DNA from: Ammoniphilus sp. CFH 90114
GTDB lineage: Bacteria; Bacillota; Bacilli; Aneurinibacillales; RAOX-1
DNA: 64,000 bases
Direction: 5' to 3'
Assembly (NCBI RefSeq): GCF_004123195.1
Contig: NZ_SDLI01000001.1
Coordinates: 422,133 to 486,132 of the forward strand
Shown: one piece after another, positions 40,601-49,357 of the stretch
Position numbering within the stretch: the stretch's first letter is position 1
How the letters are laid out: the number at the start of each line of letters is the position of its first letter
The notes under the pieces: model-generated
The model's database searches: none
What the model saw: the letters and a program-made list of their open reading frames with translations, nothing else
What the model was told of the DNA's origin: nothing
Program-made: the position numbers and the translations under genes

Positions 40601-41228
40601 TCAGGGACTAGGATCCGTAAATTTAGGTGCTATTGAAGAATATGAACGGCAATCCGAGCGACTTCAATTTTTAACGGGACAAAGTAGTGATCTGGACGAA
40701 GCGAAACAAACGCTCTATAAGGTTATCGGGGATATTGAAGATGAGATGTCGAGGAGATTCCTAGAAACCTTTGAACAAATTCGTGGAGAGTTTCAACAGG
40801 TATTTACTCATCTTTTTGTTGGGGGAAGAGCAGATTTGCAACTCTCCGATCCTACTCAAATCTTAACAACGGGGATTGATATCGTTGCACAACCCCCTGG
40901 GAAAAAGTTGCAAAACTTAGCCCTTCTATCCGGTGGGGAGAAGGCTTTAACGGCCATTGCCCTTTTATTTGCTATTTTACGTGTAAAACCTGTTCCGTTC
41001 TGTGTACTTGATGAAGTAGAAGCAGCACTTGATGATGCGAATGTATATCGTTTTGCTGAATATTTACGTCAATTTAGCGGGCAAACTCAGTTTATTTGTG
41101 TCACTCACCGTAAAGGAACGATGGAGGGTGCAGATGTCTTATATGGTGTAACCATGCAAGAGTTTGGCGTTTCGAAACTCGTTTCGGTAAAATTAGAGGA
41201 CAAGTCATTTATCTCAGAAACAGCCTAA
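37659..41228 (+). CDS. smc: Chromosome segregation protein SMC
   Basis: Condensin ATPase that organises the origin region with ScpA/ScpB. Walker [10 protein letters not shown] is at 31-39; two long coiled coils flank a hinge domain at roughly 505-665 ([14 protein letters not shown] onward); the ABC signature LSGGEKAL is near 1090 and Walker [13 protein letters not shown] near 1114-1125. Length 1189 matches B. subtilis Smc. The ATG at 37659 follows a G-rich ribosome-binding site; the ORF also has an in-frame start 36 bases upstream that would add residues before the conserved [14 protein letters not shown]. Confidence 0.97.
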   Translation: MYLKRLELIGFKSFANRTELEFVPGVTAVVGPNGSGKSNISDSIRWVLGEQSAKSLRGSKMEDIIFAGSDARKPVNYCEVSLTLDNSDHTLKIDYSEVTISRRVYRSGESEYYINKQSCRLRDIIELFMDTGVGKEAYSIIGQGRIEEILSTKSEDRRGIIEEAAGIVKYKARKKEAEKKLDETEANLVRITDIISEISDQIEPLQEQANKAKHFLSLKKQLKEQEIGLYVHQIENVNLLWNETKKQVLQFKEQHAVKSSELSALDAELSSWRWKMSEQDELLEQWQVKLLHVSEEVEKTEGKREVLRERKKNVRENHKLAVEKQSQLKGRIEELNKQAEKEDQRLKELHTEWESVEQQLKAQEGLLGEVTKGLATDVEQLKSDYIELLNQVASSKNDLRHCEQAIEQSLRKREKLKEQLEILDRMQSEVNSKKEEAQKQLHQTATAIDQCLSAYKQGVQKYKEKQNLKEEQSISLRKLEQKMDSLSSRRDVLQEMQSAFTGFMQGVKEILKARENGFPGIQGAIAELLSVPSQYETALEVALGGSLQHVVVDNEAAGRKAIQWLKEKRLGRATFLPLDVIRSRRVSRQDETQLLQLKGIVGVASDLVQCEEKYQHISENLLGSVIVTETLEQANQAARKTGYRYRFVTLDGDVVNPGGAMTGGTVQQKSTNLLGRSRQLEELEQALQTTTEEKQTLVLALAKLNQELTDMGQEQEQQRLQGEQYRLQEQEAKGRLSQIDMEAQNYSERKKVLDNEWKAVTEEERFHQERKLTLEEQLRTWAEEEGALKQRISDIETHRSHLQHSKEEYSNVITNLKVRSAELRKQKEAVSTIIQRLKEESQTHRAEWNNGEEYIKNLQDLMEGNLDSEEQLDRVIQQFRTEKEEVGQQLLVLKQERAETMQQIEILEIETKGSRKQIKELEDRLHKEEMKAGRYDVELDNVLAKLQEEYELTYELAKERYELPVDPLATGELVNSLKKQIQGLGSVNLGAIEEYERQSERLQFLTGQSSDLDEAKQTLYKVIGDIEDEMSRRFLETFEQIRGEFQQVFTHLFVGGRADLQLSDPTQILTTGIDIVAQPPGKKLQNLALLSGGEKALTAIALLFAILRVKPVPFCVLDEVEAALDDANVYRFAEYLRQFSGQTQFICVTHRKGTMEGADVLYGVTMQEFGVSKLVSVKLEDKSFISETA

Positions 41229-41266
41229 GTAATCAGTGCGTGAAGGATAAAGGGGGCAAACTAATC

Positions 41267-42271
41267 ATGAATTTTTTTAAAAAGTTAAAAGATACGATAT
41301 CTCAAAAGACTGAGGAAGTTACCGTTAAATTTAAAGACGGCTTAACCAAGACGAGGGATGCCGTCGTAGGGAAAGTCGAAGACCTCGTGCGCCGTTACAA
41401 GAAAATCGATGAAGAGTTCTTCGAAGAATTAGAAGAGATTCTGATCTCTGCAGATGTCGGTGTGAACACGGTAATGGAGCTAGTCGATGATCTCCGCAAG
41501 GAAGTCAAAAAACAACGAATAGAAGATGCAGGACAGCTAAAGCCTCTTATCTCCGAAAAACTAGTGGGTCTTTTTAAAGAGAATACCGCAGACTATGGAC
41601 TCCATATTCAAGAAGGACGTCTGAATATCATTATGTTTGTAGGGGTTAATGGAGTAGGGAAGACAACCACAATAGGCAAGATGGCTCATATGTTCAAACA
41701 ACAAGGAAAAAAAGTCATTCTCGCAGCAGGGGATACGTTCCGTGCAGGGGCCATTGAGCAATTAGAAGTGTGGGGACAGCGTGTTGGAGTAGAGGTAGTG
41801 AAGCATCAAGCAGGGGCAGATCCAGCTGCAGTTGTCTATGATGGGATTGCTGCTGCTCGTTCAAGAGGAGCTGATATCCTATTATGTGACACAGCGGGTA
41901 GATTGCAGAATAAAGTCAACCTGATGGAAGAGTTGAATAAGGTTTACCGAGTGATTGCCCGGGAGATACCTGATGCTCCGCATGAAACCCTGCTGGTTCT
42001 AGACGCGACAACAGGACAGAATGCAATGAATCAAGCAAAAGCATTTGGTGAAGCTACCAAAGTATCGGGAATTGTACTTACTAAACTTGATGGAACCGCA
42101 AAAGGTGGAATTGTCATTGCTATCAGTAATGAGTTGAAAACTCCTGTAAAGTATGTAGGATTAGGTGAGAAAATGGATGATTTGCAGCCATTCGACCCTG
42201 AACAGTTTGTACATGCTTTGTTCACTGGGTTTATGGATGAGTCATCCGTAGAAGAAGAAACAAACGCGTAA
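41267..42271 (+). CDS. ftsY: Signal recognition particle receptor FtsY
   Basis: SRP-family GTPase that docks ribosome-SRP complexes at the membrane. Basic amphipathic N-terminus (MNFFKKLKDTISQK), NG domain with G1 GVNGVGKTTT near 126-135, DTAGRLQNK near 208 and TKLDGTAKGG. It lacks the long acidic A domain of E. coli FtsY, as usual in Bacillota. Length 334. ATG 41267 lies ten bases after AAGGGGG; an in-frame start at 41240 would precede this site. Confidence 0.96.
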   Translation: MNFFKKLKDTISQKTEEVTVKFKDGLTKTRDAVVGKVEDLVRRYKKIDEEFFEELEEILISADVGVNTVMELVDDLRKEVKKQRIEDAGQLKPLISEKLVGLFKENTADYGLHIQEGRLNIIMFVGVNGVGKTTTIGKMAHMFKQQGKKVILAAGDTFRAGAIEQLEVWGQRVGVEVVKHQAGADPAAVVYDGIAAARSRGADILLCDTAGRLQNKVNLMEELNKVYRVIAREIPDAPHETLLVLDATTGQNAMNQAKAFGEATKVSGIVLTKLDGTAKGGIVIAISNELKTPVKYVGLGEKMDDLQPFDPEQFVHALFTGFMDESSVEEETNA

Positions 42272-42281
42272 AGTTTTTTTC

Positions 42282-42310
42282 TTGACAATCGATGTGCAAA
42301 TGAGTAATAT
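42282..42310 (+). promoter_or_regulatory. Promoter of ylxM-ffh
   Basis: TTGACA (42282-42287), 17-base spacer, TAATAT (42305-42310), about 50 bases before ylxM; a near-consensus SigA promoter. Confidence 0.75.
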
Positions 42311-42360
42311 AGATTCCTGTAAGAGATTTTTAACCAATCCTTCAGCTTTGGGGGAATACA

Positions 42361-42714
42361 ATGCTCGAGAAAACGAATCGGGTAAACCTATTATTCGACT
42401 TCTATGGTCCAATACTTAAGGATCGACAGAGGCAGTTCCTCGAGATGTACTATAGGGAAGATCTTACCTTGAGTGAAATTGCTGAAGTTATGGAAGTAAC
42501 ACGTCAAGCGGTGTACGACCAGGTGAAGCGAACGGAAATCGTTCTAGAACAATATGAAGACAAGCTCCAATTGTTGTCCCGATACCAAGAAAGGCAATCG
42601 AGAATCAATCGACTTCTAGATCTTCTAGATTCTGATCCGCCTGAATGGGACTCGGAGAACATTCGGACTTTAGTTAAGGAACTGGCTGAGTTGGAATGGA
42701 GTGAGGAGGCATAA
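42361..42714 (+). CDS. ylxM: YlxM/p13 family helix-turn-helix protein
   Basis: Small SRP-associated protein of 117 residues. RQRQFLEMYYREDLTLSEIAEVMEV and RQAVYDQVKR form a sigma-region-4-like helix-turn-helix near 20-60, followed by a helical, acidic tail. In streptococci the YlxM protein modulates SRP GTPase activity. It is next to ffh, with its stop codon one base before the ffh start. Confidence 0.93.
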   Translation: MLEKTNRVNLLFDFYGPILKDRQRQFLEMYYREDLTLSEIAEVMEVTRQAVYDQVKRTEIVLEQYEDKLQLLSRYQERQSRINRLLDLLDSDPPEWDSENIRTLVKELAELEWSEEA

Positions 42715-42715
42715 C

Positions 42716-44074
42716 ATGGCCTTTGAAAGTTTAGCCAATCGACTGCAGGCAACCTTTGACAGGTTGCGAGGCAGAGGAAAAGTGACAGAAGACGATGTCA
42801 ACGAGATGATGCGGGAAGTCCGCCTTGCCTTGTTGGAAGCAGATGTTAATTTTAAAGTAGTCAAGGAATTTGTTGCCAAAGTGAAGGAACGCGCCATTGG
42901 ACAAGAGGTTCTTAAATCTTTGAGTCCAGGGCAACAAGTAATTAAAGTGGTGAACGATGAACTGACAGAGCTTATGGGCGGAACGCAGAGCAAGATTGCA
43001 CATGCCAATAAGCCCCCAACTGTCGTTATGATGGTTGGATTACAAGGTGCAGGGAAAACGACCACGACTGGTAAACTAGCCAAACATCTTCTCAAGCAAA
43101 ACCGCAAGCCTCTCCTTGTTGCAGGAGATATCTATCGACCTGCCGCGATCAAGCAGCTACAGGTGCTTGGTGAACAGTTAAAGGTTCCGGTGTTTTCTCT
43201 TGGCGACCAAGTCAGTCCTGTCGAGATTGCAAAGCAAGCCATAGAGAAGGCTAAAGCGGATCACCATGATTATGTTCTCATTGATACAGCCGGTAGACTT
43301 CATATTGACGAGACGCTAATGGACGAGTTGAAGGACATAAGGAGTTCTGTTAATCCACATGAGATTTTACTTGTAGTCGATGCGATGACAGGTCAGGATG
43401 CAGTGAATGTAGCGGAAAGCTTTAACAGTCAGCTTGAACTTACAGGAGTCGTATTAACCAAGCTTGATGGGGATACAAGAGGCGGTGCCGCACTGTCGGT
43501 TAAGGCTGTCACAGGCAAGCCGATTAAGTTTGCGGGGATGGGCGAGAAGATGGATGCATTAGAGCCATTCCACCCGGACCGTATGGCTTCCAGAATTCTT
43601 GGAATGGGCGATGTTCTTTCCTTAATTGAGAAGGCACAAGAAGCTGTGGATCAGGAAAAAGCCAAGGAAATGGAGCGTAAACTTCGTAAGGCGGAATTTA
43701 CGTTTGAAGATTTTCTTGAGCAGATGGCCCAGGTTCGCAAGATGGGGCCTCTGGAGGATTTGCTAGGCATGATTCCCGGAATGAATAAGATGAAGGGCAT
43801 GCAAGATTTGAAGATCGATGATAAGGCAATTAACCGTGTTGAAGCCATCGTGAAATCAATGACGACAGAAGAAAAGCAAAATCCAGAGCTACTGAAGAAT
43901 TCCAACCGCAAAAAGCGTATTGCTAAGGGAAGCGGGACAACTGTACAGGAAGTGAACCGATTCATTAAGCAATTTGAGGATATGCGGAAGATGATGAAGC
44001 AGTTTGGTAAGATGGCCGACCAAGCCAAGAAGAAAAAGGGAAAAGGGATGTTTAAATTTCCTTTTATGTCCTAG
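42716..44074 (+). CDS. ffh: Signal recognition particle protein Ffh
   Basis: GTPase that binds signal peptides and 4.5S/scRNA. NG domain with G1 GLQGAGKTTT near 107-116, DTAGRLHID and TKLDGDTRGG; the methionine-rich M domain (about 300-440, MIPGMNKMKGM) forms the signal-peptide groove. Length 452. ATG 42716 follows GAGGAGG, which lies at the end of ylxM; an in-frame start 15 bases upstream is within it. Confidence 0.97.
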   Translation: MAFESLANRLQATFDRLRGRGKVTEDDVNEMMREVRLALLEADVNFKVVKEFVAKVKERAIGQEVLKSLSPGQQVIKVVNDELTELMGGTQSKIAHANKPPTVVMMVGLQGAGKTTTTGKLAKHLLKQNRKPLLVAGDIYRPAAIKQLQVLGEQLKVPVFSLGDQVSPVEIAKQAIEKAKADHHDYVLIDTAGRLHIDETLMDELKDIRSSVNPHEILLVVDAMTGQDAVNVAESFNSQLELTGVVLTKLDGDTRGGAALSVKAVTGKPIKFAGMGEKMDALEPFHPDRMASRILGMGDVLSLIEKAQEAVDQEKAKEMERKLRKAEFTFEDFLEQMAQVRKMGPLEDLLGMIPGMNKMKGMQDLKIDDKAINRVEAIVKSMTTEEKQNPELLKNSNRKKRIAKGSGTTVQEVNRFIKQFEDMRKMMKQFGKMADQAKKKKGKGMFKFPFMS

Positions 44075-44124
44075 TACAACAACAAAACTAATTAAACAAA
44101 ACCATTTAGGAGGCAAGATTAATT

Positions 44125-44397
44125 ATGGCAGTAAAAATTCGTTTAAAGCGTATGGGTGCAAAGAAAACTCCTTTCTATCGTGTAGTAGTAGCAGATTCTC
44201 GTTCTCCTCGTGACGGACGTTTCATCGAAGAAATCGGATACTACAATCCAGTTGCTCAACCTGCTGTAGTAAACATCGATCAAGAGAAAGCTGTGAAGTG
44301 GATGTTAACAGGTGCTCAACCAACTGACACCGTTCGTAACTTGTTCAGTAAAGCAGGAATCTTAAAGCAAGTACACGAAGCTAAGTACCAGAAGTAA
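44125..44397 (+). CDS. rpsP: 30S ribosomal protein S16
   Basis: Ribosomal protein of 90 residues beginning [19 protein letters not shown], the full family signature. TTAGGAGG precedes the ATG. It leads the rpsP-khpA-ylqD-rimM-trmD-rplS block of conserved order. Confidence 0.97.
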   Translation: MAVKIRLKRMGAKKTPFYRVVVADSRSPRDGRFIEEIGYYNPVAQPAVVNIDQEKAVKWMLTGAQPTDTVRNLFSKAGILKQVHEAKYQK

Positions 44398-44423
44398 AGA
44401 TTATTCTTGAGGGAGGGCTCTAA

Positions 44424-44651
44424 GTGAAGCCATTGATCGAAGTAATTGCCAAAGCATTAGTAGATCACCCTGGAGAAGTTCGCATCAAGGAAGTAGATAA
44501 AGATCGCTTAACCGTATTTGAGTTGTCCGTCCATGCGGAAGATATGGGCAAGGTCATTGGCAAACAAGGACGCGTAGCGAAGGCTTTGCGTACGGTAGTT
44601 AATGCGGCAGCCGTGAAGGAAAATAAGCGAATTACGATTGATATAGTATAA
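44424..44651 (+). CDS. khpA: KH-domain RNA-binding protein KhpA (YlqC)
   Basis: Single-KH-domain protein of 75 residues with the nucleic-acid loop VIGKQGRVAKALR. In streptococci KhpA pairs with KhpB/Jag to bind RNA and influence cell elongation. The start is GTG after GGGAGGG. It is directly followed by a terminator, so rimM and trmD depend on readthrough or a further promoter. Confidence 0.94.
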   Translation: MKPLIEVIAKALVDHPGEVRIKEVDKDRLTVFELSVHAEDMGKVIGKQGRVAKALRTVVNAAAVKENKRITIDIV

Positions 44652-44658
44652 CACTCAA

Positions 44659-44702
44659 GAAGCTGGGATGCCTGAACTTTAAGGATATTCCCAGCTTTTT
44701 AT
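44659..44702 (+). terminator. Terminator after khpA
   Basis: AAGCTGGGA (44660-44668) pairs with TCCCAGCTT (44689-44697), followed by TTTTTAT. It lies just before the ylqD ribosome-binding site, so it may act as an attenuator. Confidence 0.8.
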
Positions 44703-44720
44703 ATATAAGGAGGTATCCTT

Positions 44721-45134
44721 ATGAAGCTTAAGCGCCCCGTATTACTTAAGATGATTCTTACTCCTGATTTACGTAAGAATCTTCAGGAGGAGTATAATGG
44801 CTATATTCGGAAATTCGAAGTAGAGTTGGAGCAATTGCATTTTCAAAGTAAAAAATGGATCCTAGAAGCCCAAAAGAAAGGTCCAGAAGCTCAAAAGATT
44901 GTGCAAGAACGGTTAAAGAAAGAAGAAAAAGCACGTTTAGATAAAGTGAAGCAGTACAAGGAAATGCTTCATCAGCTCTCCCTTTTGCCAGATGAGTCGG
45001 AAATCCTCCATTCCCAACTGGACGGTGAGGTAGAGGTAAGCGTAGGGGATCATTGGGATAAACTAATCGGAAAGTGTGAAATTATTGTGCGTGATGGAAT
45101 TGTGATTGAGATTCGAAACGGAGGAGAGAAATAA
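44721..45134 (+). CDS. ylqD: YlqD family protein
   Basis: A 137-residue protein found in Bacillales between khpA and rimM. Residues about 20-90 form a charged coiled coil (EVELEQLHFQSKKWILEAQKK); the last 45 residues look like a small beta domain (EVEVSVGDHWDKLIG). No function is established. AAGGAGGT precedes the ATG; the last base overlaps the first base of rimM. Confidence 0.85.
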   Translation: MKLKRPVLLKMILTPDLRKNLQEEYNGYIRKFEVELEQLHFQSKKWILEAQKKGPEAQKIVQERLKKEEKARLDKVKQYKEMLHQLSLLPDESEILHSQLDGEVEVSVGDHWDKLIGKCEIIVRDGIVIEIRNGGEK

Positions 45135-45652
45135 TGTCGACTCGTTATTATGAGGTTGGAAAGATTGCAAATACCCATGGTATAAAAGGAGAACTGAAAA
45201 TTCACTCGGTGACGGATTTTCCTGAAGAACGCTATAAAAAAGGAAGTCAGTTGTTATTATTTCACCCTAATCTATCAGAACCCTTAACCGTTACTGTAGA
45301 GGCAGCCCGACTACAAAAAAATACATATATTATAAAGCTTAAGGAATACGGAAATATCAATGACGTTGAGAAATATAAGGGTGGTTCTCTAAAGGTTGCA
45401 GAGGACCAGAGATTGGATTTAGAGGAAGACGAATTTTACTATGACGATATCATGGGGTGTGAAGTTTGGACAGATGAGGGGAATCAGTTAGGTTTAGTGA
45501 AAGAAATTATCACAACAGGAGCAAATGATGTATGGGTAGTAAAAACGAAAGAAGGAAAGGAAGTCTTATTGCCTTACATCGAAGACTGTATTCTCAATGT
45601 CGATATCGCCAATAAGAAAATAACCGCTCATATCATGGAAGGGTTGATGTAG
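45134..45652 (+). CDS. rimM: Ribosome maturation factor RimM
   Basis: 16S rRNA-processing factor acting on the 30S head with S19. N-terminal VGKIANTHGIKGELKIHSVTDFPEERYK is the RimM signature; the C-terminal PRC-barrel (about 95-170) has GAND-W and LLPYIEDCI. Length 172. It abuts trmD with no gap. Confidence 0.95.
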   Translation: MSTRYYEVGKIANTHGIKGELKIHSVTDFPEERYKKGSQLLLFHPNLSEPLTVTVEAARLQKNTYIIKLKEYGNINDVEKYKGGSLKVAEDQRLDLEEDEFYYDDIMGCEVWTDEGNQLGLVKEIITTGANDVWVVKTKEGKEVLLPYIEDCILNVDIANKKITAHIMEGLM

Positions 45653-46396
45653 GTGCGTATTGATATATTAACCTTGTTTCCTGAGATGTTTTCAGGGGTA
45701 CTTGGCAGCAGTATTCTTGGAAAGGCAGCAGAAAAAGGACTTGTTCAATTTCGAGCCCTGAATTTTCGGGAATTCTCTGTTAATAAACATGGACAAGTCG
45801 ATGATTACCCCTACGGTGGCGGAGCAGGTATGGTGCTTCGGCCTGAACCGCTGTTTCATGCTGTTGAATCATTAACGGAAACGATAGGGAAGAAGCCTAG
45901 AGTCATCCTCATGTGTCCCCAAGGAGAGCGCTATACCCAGAAGAAAGCCGAAGAGCTGGCAACGGAAGATCACTTGATCTTTCTGTGTGGACATTATGAA
46001 GGATATGATGAGCGGATACGTGAGCATCTGATTACCGATGAAATATCCATAGGTGACTTCATATTGACCGGTGGGGAGCTTCCAGCGATGACGATCATAG
46101 ATAGTATTGTAAGACTAATGCCAGGTGCCCTTGGAAATGAAGTATCTGCTCATACCGATTCTTTTAGCACAGGAATGTTAGAACATCCGCACTATACCAG
46201 ACCGGCAGAATTTAGGGGATGGAAGGTTCCTGATATCTTACTTTCAGGACATCATGCGAAGATCGAGGAATGGAGAAAAAAAGAGTCGCTCAAACGAACC
46301 TTGCAACGAAGACCTGAACTCCTTAAGGAAGTGTTGAAGGAAAGACCTGAATTGGTAAAATTATTGGATGAGGTAAAAAAAGAAGTACAAAAATAG
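45653..46396 (+). CDS. trmD: tRNA (guanine-N1)-methyltransferase TrmD
   Basis: Makes m1G37 in tRNAs, preventing +1 frameshifting. SPOUT fold: [28 protein letters not shown] and the knot region [21 protein letters not shown] are intact. The start is GTG immediately after the rimM stop, so the genes are coupled. Length 247. Confidence 0.96.
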   Translation: MRIDILTLFPEMFSGVLGSSILGKAAEKGLVQFRALNFREFSVNKHGQVDDYPYGGGAGMVLRPEPLFHAVESLTETIGKKPRVILMCPQGERYTQKKAEELATEDHLIFLCGHYEGYDERIREHLITDEISIGDFILTGGELPAMTIIDSIVRLMPGALGNEVSAHTDSFSTGMLEHPHYTRPAEFRGWKVPDILLSGHHAKIEEWRKKESLKRTLQRRPELLKEVLKERPELVKLLDEVKKEVQK

Positions 46397-46410
46397 GGAA
46401 AAGCTTTAGG

Positions 46411-46439
46411 TTGAAAAGCAAGTTTAACTGTGTTAGAAT
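46411..46439 (+). promoter_or_regulatory. rplS promoter
   Basis: TTGAAA (46411-46416), 17-base spacer, TAGAAT (46434-46439); it drives the rplS leader and gene separately from trmD. Confidence 0.65.
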
Positions 46440-46445
46440 ATTTTT

Positions 46446-46540
46446 TGTTGGGCTTTTGGCCCGTATTACGGTGGTCCGCTGTCGTTTGAGAAGACTTAAG
46501 TCCTTACCTCACGATATGAACGCTGGTTGGAAGGAGGAAA
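46446..46540 (+). promoter_or_regulatory. Probable L19 leader (rplS 5' untranslated region)
   Basis: About 95 bases of GC-rich, structured sequence between the rplS promoter and gene, including GGGCTTTTGGCCC and ACGGTGGTCCGCTGT. Position and the GGTCCGCTG core are what I recall of the Bacillota L19-leader RNA, an autoregulatory element; this is recognition by context and memory only. Confidence 0.5.
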
Positions 46541-46544
46541 TAAT

Positions 46545-46892
46545 ATGAAGCAAATTCTTCGCGAAATTACTCAAGAACACTTGAAGTCTGACATTCCTGC
46601 ATTCCGTCCTGGAGACACTGTACGTGTACACGTAAAGGTTATCGAGGGACAGCGCGAGCGTATCCAGCTTTTTGAAGGCGTGGTTATCAAGCGTCGTGGA
46701 ACAGGGGTAAGCGAAACTTTCACTGCTCGTAAGATCTCTTACGGAGTAGGTGTTGAGCGTACATTGCCGTTGCACTCCCCTAAGATCGATAAGATCGAAG
46801 TGGTTCGTTTTGGTAAGGTTCGTCGTGCGAAGCTTTACTACCTACGTGACCGTGTGGGTAAGGCAGCACGTATCAAAGATCGCCGCAGATAA
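46545..46892 (+). CDS. rplS: 50S ribosomal protein L19
   Basis: Ribosomal protein of 115 residues at the 30S-50S interface; [26 protein letters not shown] is the family signature. ATG 46545 follows AAGGAGG; the longer in-frame reading from 46527 includes that site and is rejected. Confidence 0.97.
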   Translation: MKQILREITQEHLKSDIPAFRPGDTVRVHVKVIEGQRERIQLFEGVVIKRRGTGVSETFTARKISYGVGVERTLPLHSPKIDKIEVVRFGKVRRAKLYYLRDRVGKAARIKDRRR

Positions 46893-46897
46893 TGTTG

Positions 46898-46926
46898 AAA
46901 GGAGCTTGGGTTCAAGCTCCTTTTTT
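46898..46926 (+). terminator. Terminator after rplS
   Basis: AAGGAGCTTG (46899-46908) pairs with CAAGCTCCTT (46913-46922), then TTTTT. Confidence 0.92.
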
Positions 46927-47007
46927 CAGCTTATACGGAAGTTTGTTAATGTTGATGTGAAATTTTACATATCATTTATTATATCGAGTTTTTAGGGAGG
47001 AGAAGGC

Positions 47008-47601
47008 ATGGAACATCAAGACACCAACCAACAAGAACAAACGCTCAAGCAAGAGAAGCCCAAGAACGAAGTGTGGGAGTGGTTGAAGGCATTAGCCATT
47101 GCGGTTGTTCTAGCTTTTGTTATTCGTTCCTTCTTGTTTGCTCCTTTTGTGGTGGACGGAACTTCCATGATGCCGACCCTGCATGATCGGGAACGCTTAA
47201 TTGTTACGAAGCTTATTTATTTCATTCAAGAACCATCCCGTGGGGACATCATCGTGTTCCATGCTACGAAGGAACGAGATTATATCAAACGAGTGATAGC
47301 CGTTGGCGGTGATAAGATTGAGATGAGGGAAGATCAGCTCTATCTTAATGATCAACCAGTAGATGAACCTTACCTTGATGAGTTTAAACAGCAAGCCCTG
47401 AATGAGGGTTATCCGCTAACAGGTGATTTTGGACCAATTGATGTTCCTGAGGGTGAAATCTTTGTAATGGGGGATAATAGAAGAAATAGTAAAGATAGCC
47501 GTGCTATAGGTACGGTTCCCCTAGATACCGTTGTAGGAAGAGCTGATGTGGTGTTCTGGCCTTTACCAGATTTTCGCTTCCCAAATAAAACAGACAAATA
47601 A
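47008..47601 (+). CDS. lepB: Type I signal peptidase
   Basis: Membrane serine protease that removes signal peptides (SipS/SipT type). A cytoplasmic hydrophilic N-terminus, one span at about 27-46, then the catalytic serine S53 in DGTSMMPTL and lysine K94 in DYIKRVIAVGGD, and GDNRRNSKDSR near the end. Length 197, one span, as in Gram-positive enzymes. GGGAGGAG precedes the ATG. Confidence 0.96.
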   Translation: MEHQDTNQQEQTLKQEKPKNEVWEWLKALAIAVVLAFVIRSFLFAPFVVDGTSMMPTLHDRERLIVTKLIYFIQEPSRGDIIVFHATKERDYIKRVIAVGGDKIEMREDQLYLNDQPVDEPYLDEFKQQALNEGYPLTGDFGPIDVPEGEIFVMGDNRRNSKDSRAIGTVPLDTVVGRADVVFWPLPDFRFPNKTDK

Positions 47602-47619
47602 TAAGCAGGTGAGTAGTAT

Positions 47620-48510
47620 ATGACCATTCAGTGGTTTCCGGGGCATATGGCTAAAGCCCGAAGACAAGTAACGGAAAAACTGAAACTCATTGATGTGGTA
47701 ATTGAGCTCTTAGACGCAAGATTACCCTTATCAAGTCGTAATCCGATGATCGATGAAATTGTGAAAGATAAACCGAGATTAGTTCTTTTAAATAAGACTG
47801 ATCTGGCTGATCCAAAGATTACTGATCAGTGGATCGAATATTTTCGTTCCATAGGTCTGGCAGCATTAGGCATTGATGCTCTTTCAGGAAAAGGCGTACA
47901 AAAGATTCCTGATCAGTGCAGGAAGTTAGTAGAACCTGTAATGGAAAAGCGCCGTGCAAAAGGGATGAACGATCGTGCAGTACGGGTAATGATCTTAGGT
48001 ATACCGAATGTAGGCAAGTCTTCCCTCATTAACCGTCTCGCTGGGAAGAAGGTAGCCCAGACAGGAGACAGACCCGCTGTAACCAAGTCTCAACAGTGGG
48101 TGAAGATGACGGATGGGCTAGATTTGTTGGATACGCCAGGGATCCTCTGGCCAAAATTCGAAGATCAGCTTGTTGGTTACAGACTCGCTGCAAGTGGAGC
48201 GATAAAGGATGAAATCTTGGATGTCGGTGAAGTATCTTTATTTGTCACGGAATATATGCGTATGTATTATCCTGACCAGTTGCTTGAACGATTCAAGATG
48301 AAGGATATCCCCGAAGATCGGATTGAGCTTCTAGAGGAGATTGGAAGAAAACGCGGGTGTATTATGGGAAGAGGCCAAGTCGATTATGACAAAGTAGCCC
48401 AGCTTATTCTCCGTGAACTACGCTCTGGAAAGATGGGGTTAATATCTCTAGAGAGGCCGGATGATCAATTCTCCATTGAAATCCTGCGGCCTGAGCTAGC
48501 AGAAACATGA
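47620..48510 (+). CDS. rbgA: Ribosome biogenesis GTPase RbgA (YlqF)
   Basis: Circularly permuted GTPase essential for late 50S assembly. Order of motifs: G4 NKTD near 60, G1 GIPNVGKSS near 124, G3 DTPG near 172; a C-terminal ANTAR-like RNA-binding region follows. It begins TIQWFPGHMAKARRQ, the family hallmark. Length 296. A strong terminator follows. Confidence 0.96.
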   Translation: MTIQWFPGHMAKARRQVTEKLKLIDVVIELLDARLPLSSRNPMIDEIVKDKPRLVLLNKTDLADPKITDQWIEYFRSIGLAALGIDALSGKGVQKIPDQCRKLVEPVMEKRRAKGMNDRAVRVMILGIPNVGKSSLINRLAGKKVAQTGDRPAVTKSQQWVKMTDGLDLLDTPGILWPKFEDQLVGYRLAASGAIKDEILDVGEVSLFVTEYMRMYYPDQLLERFKMKDIPEDRIELLEEIGRKRGCIMGRGQVDYDKVAQLILRELRSGKMGLISLERPDDQFSIEILRPELAET

Positions 48511-48517
48511 TACAATG

Positions 48518-48547
48518 AACGTACAGGATCTTCCTGTACGTTTTTTT
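48518..48547 (+). terminator. Terminator after rbgA
   Basis: AACGTACAGGA (48518-48528) pairs perfectly with TCCTGTACGTT (48532-48542), followed by TTTTT. Confidence 0.93.
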
Positions 48548-48580
48548 AGTTTCACATGGTTAAGAAAGGAAAGAAGCATC

Positions 48581-49357
48581 ATGGTTGATCTACATAGTAA
48601 AACGATAAAAGAAATTAAAGATATTTTAAATGAAGATGTTCATCCCGACTTACTACTTGCCCTTGCCGGTGACACCAGACAGGGAGTTAGACAGCTGGTG
48701 TCCCAATATCAGAAGAAGATGGAGCGTGAACGTCTTTTGTATGAGCAATGGGATCGAATGTCGAGTCAAGAGAAGGCATTGAGGGAAGCAGGTTATCAGT
48801 ACATAGCCGGGGTAGACGAAGTAGGTAGAGGCCCGTTAGCCGGGCCAGTAATAGCTGCTGCCGTTATCCTCCCAGAAGAATTTAAGTTGCTAGGCTTAAA
48901 TGACTCAAAAAAGATTCCTGCTGCATTAAGAGAAAGCTATTATGAAGTAATTATTAATCACGCTATTTCCTATGCTGTAGCATTCTCTTCACCTGAAGAA
49001 ATCGATCAGATGAATATTTACCAGGCAACGATGAAGGTGATGAGAAGTTGTGTAACCCAACTTCCTATTCAACCTGATATCTGTTTAGTAGACGGATTAG
49101 AGGTAAAGGAGTTCCCTGCTCGTCAATTAGCATTAGTAGGTGGAGATGGTTTAAGTGTATCCATTGCTGCAGCTTCTATCATTGCTAAGGTAACTAGGGA
49201 TCGTTTCATGAAGGAAGCCGCGGGAAAATATCCTCAATACGGGTTTGATTGCAACGCAGGATACGGGACCCCAGATCATTTAGCCGCGATCGCTCAGTAT
49301 GGTCCTAGTCCTTTGCATCGGAAATCGTTCGGCGGAGTAAAGGAATGGGTCCTGTGA
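48581..49357 (+). CDS. rnhB: Ribonuclease HII
   Basis: Removes RNA and single ribonucleotides from DNA. The catalytic acids start with D79 and E80 in IAGVDEVGRGPLAGPV; a further aspartate lies in CLVDGLEV. An N-terminal extension of about 70 residues is typical of Bacillota RnhB. Length 258. ATG 48581 follows GAAAGGAAAG; the open frame upstream runs through the rbgA terminator and is rejected. Confidence 0.95.
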   Translation: MVDLHSKTIKEIKDILNEDVHPDLLLALAGDTRQGVRQLVSQYQKKMERERLLYEQWDRMSSQEKALREAGYQYIAGVDEVGRGPLAGPVIAAAVILPEEFKLLGLNDSKKIPAALRESYYEVIINHAISYAVAFSSPEEIDQMNIYQATMKVMRSCVTQLPIQPDICLVDGLEVKEFPARQLALVGGDGLSVSIAAASIIAKVTRDRFMKEAAGKYPQYGFDCNAGYGTPDHLAAIAQYGPSPLHRKSFGGVKEWVL

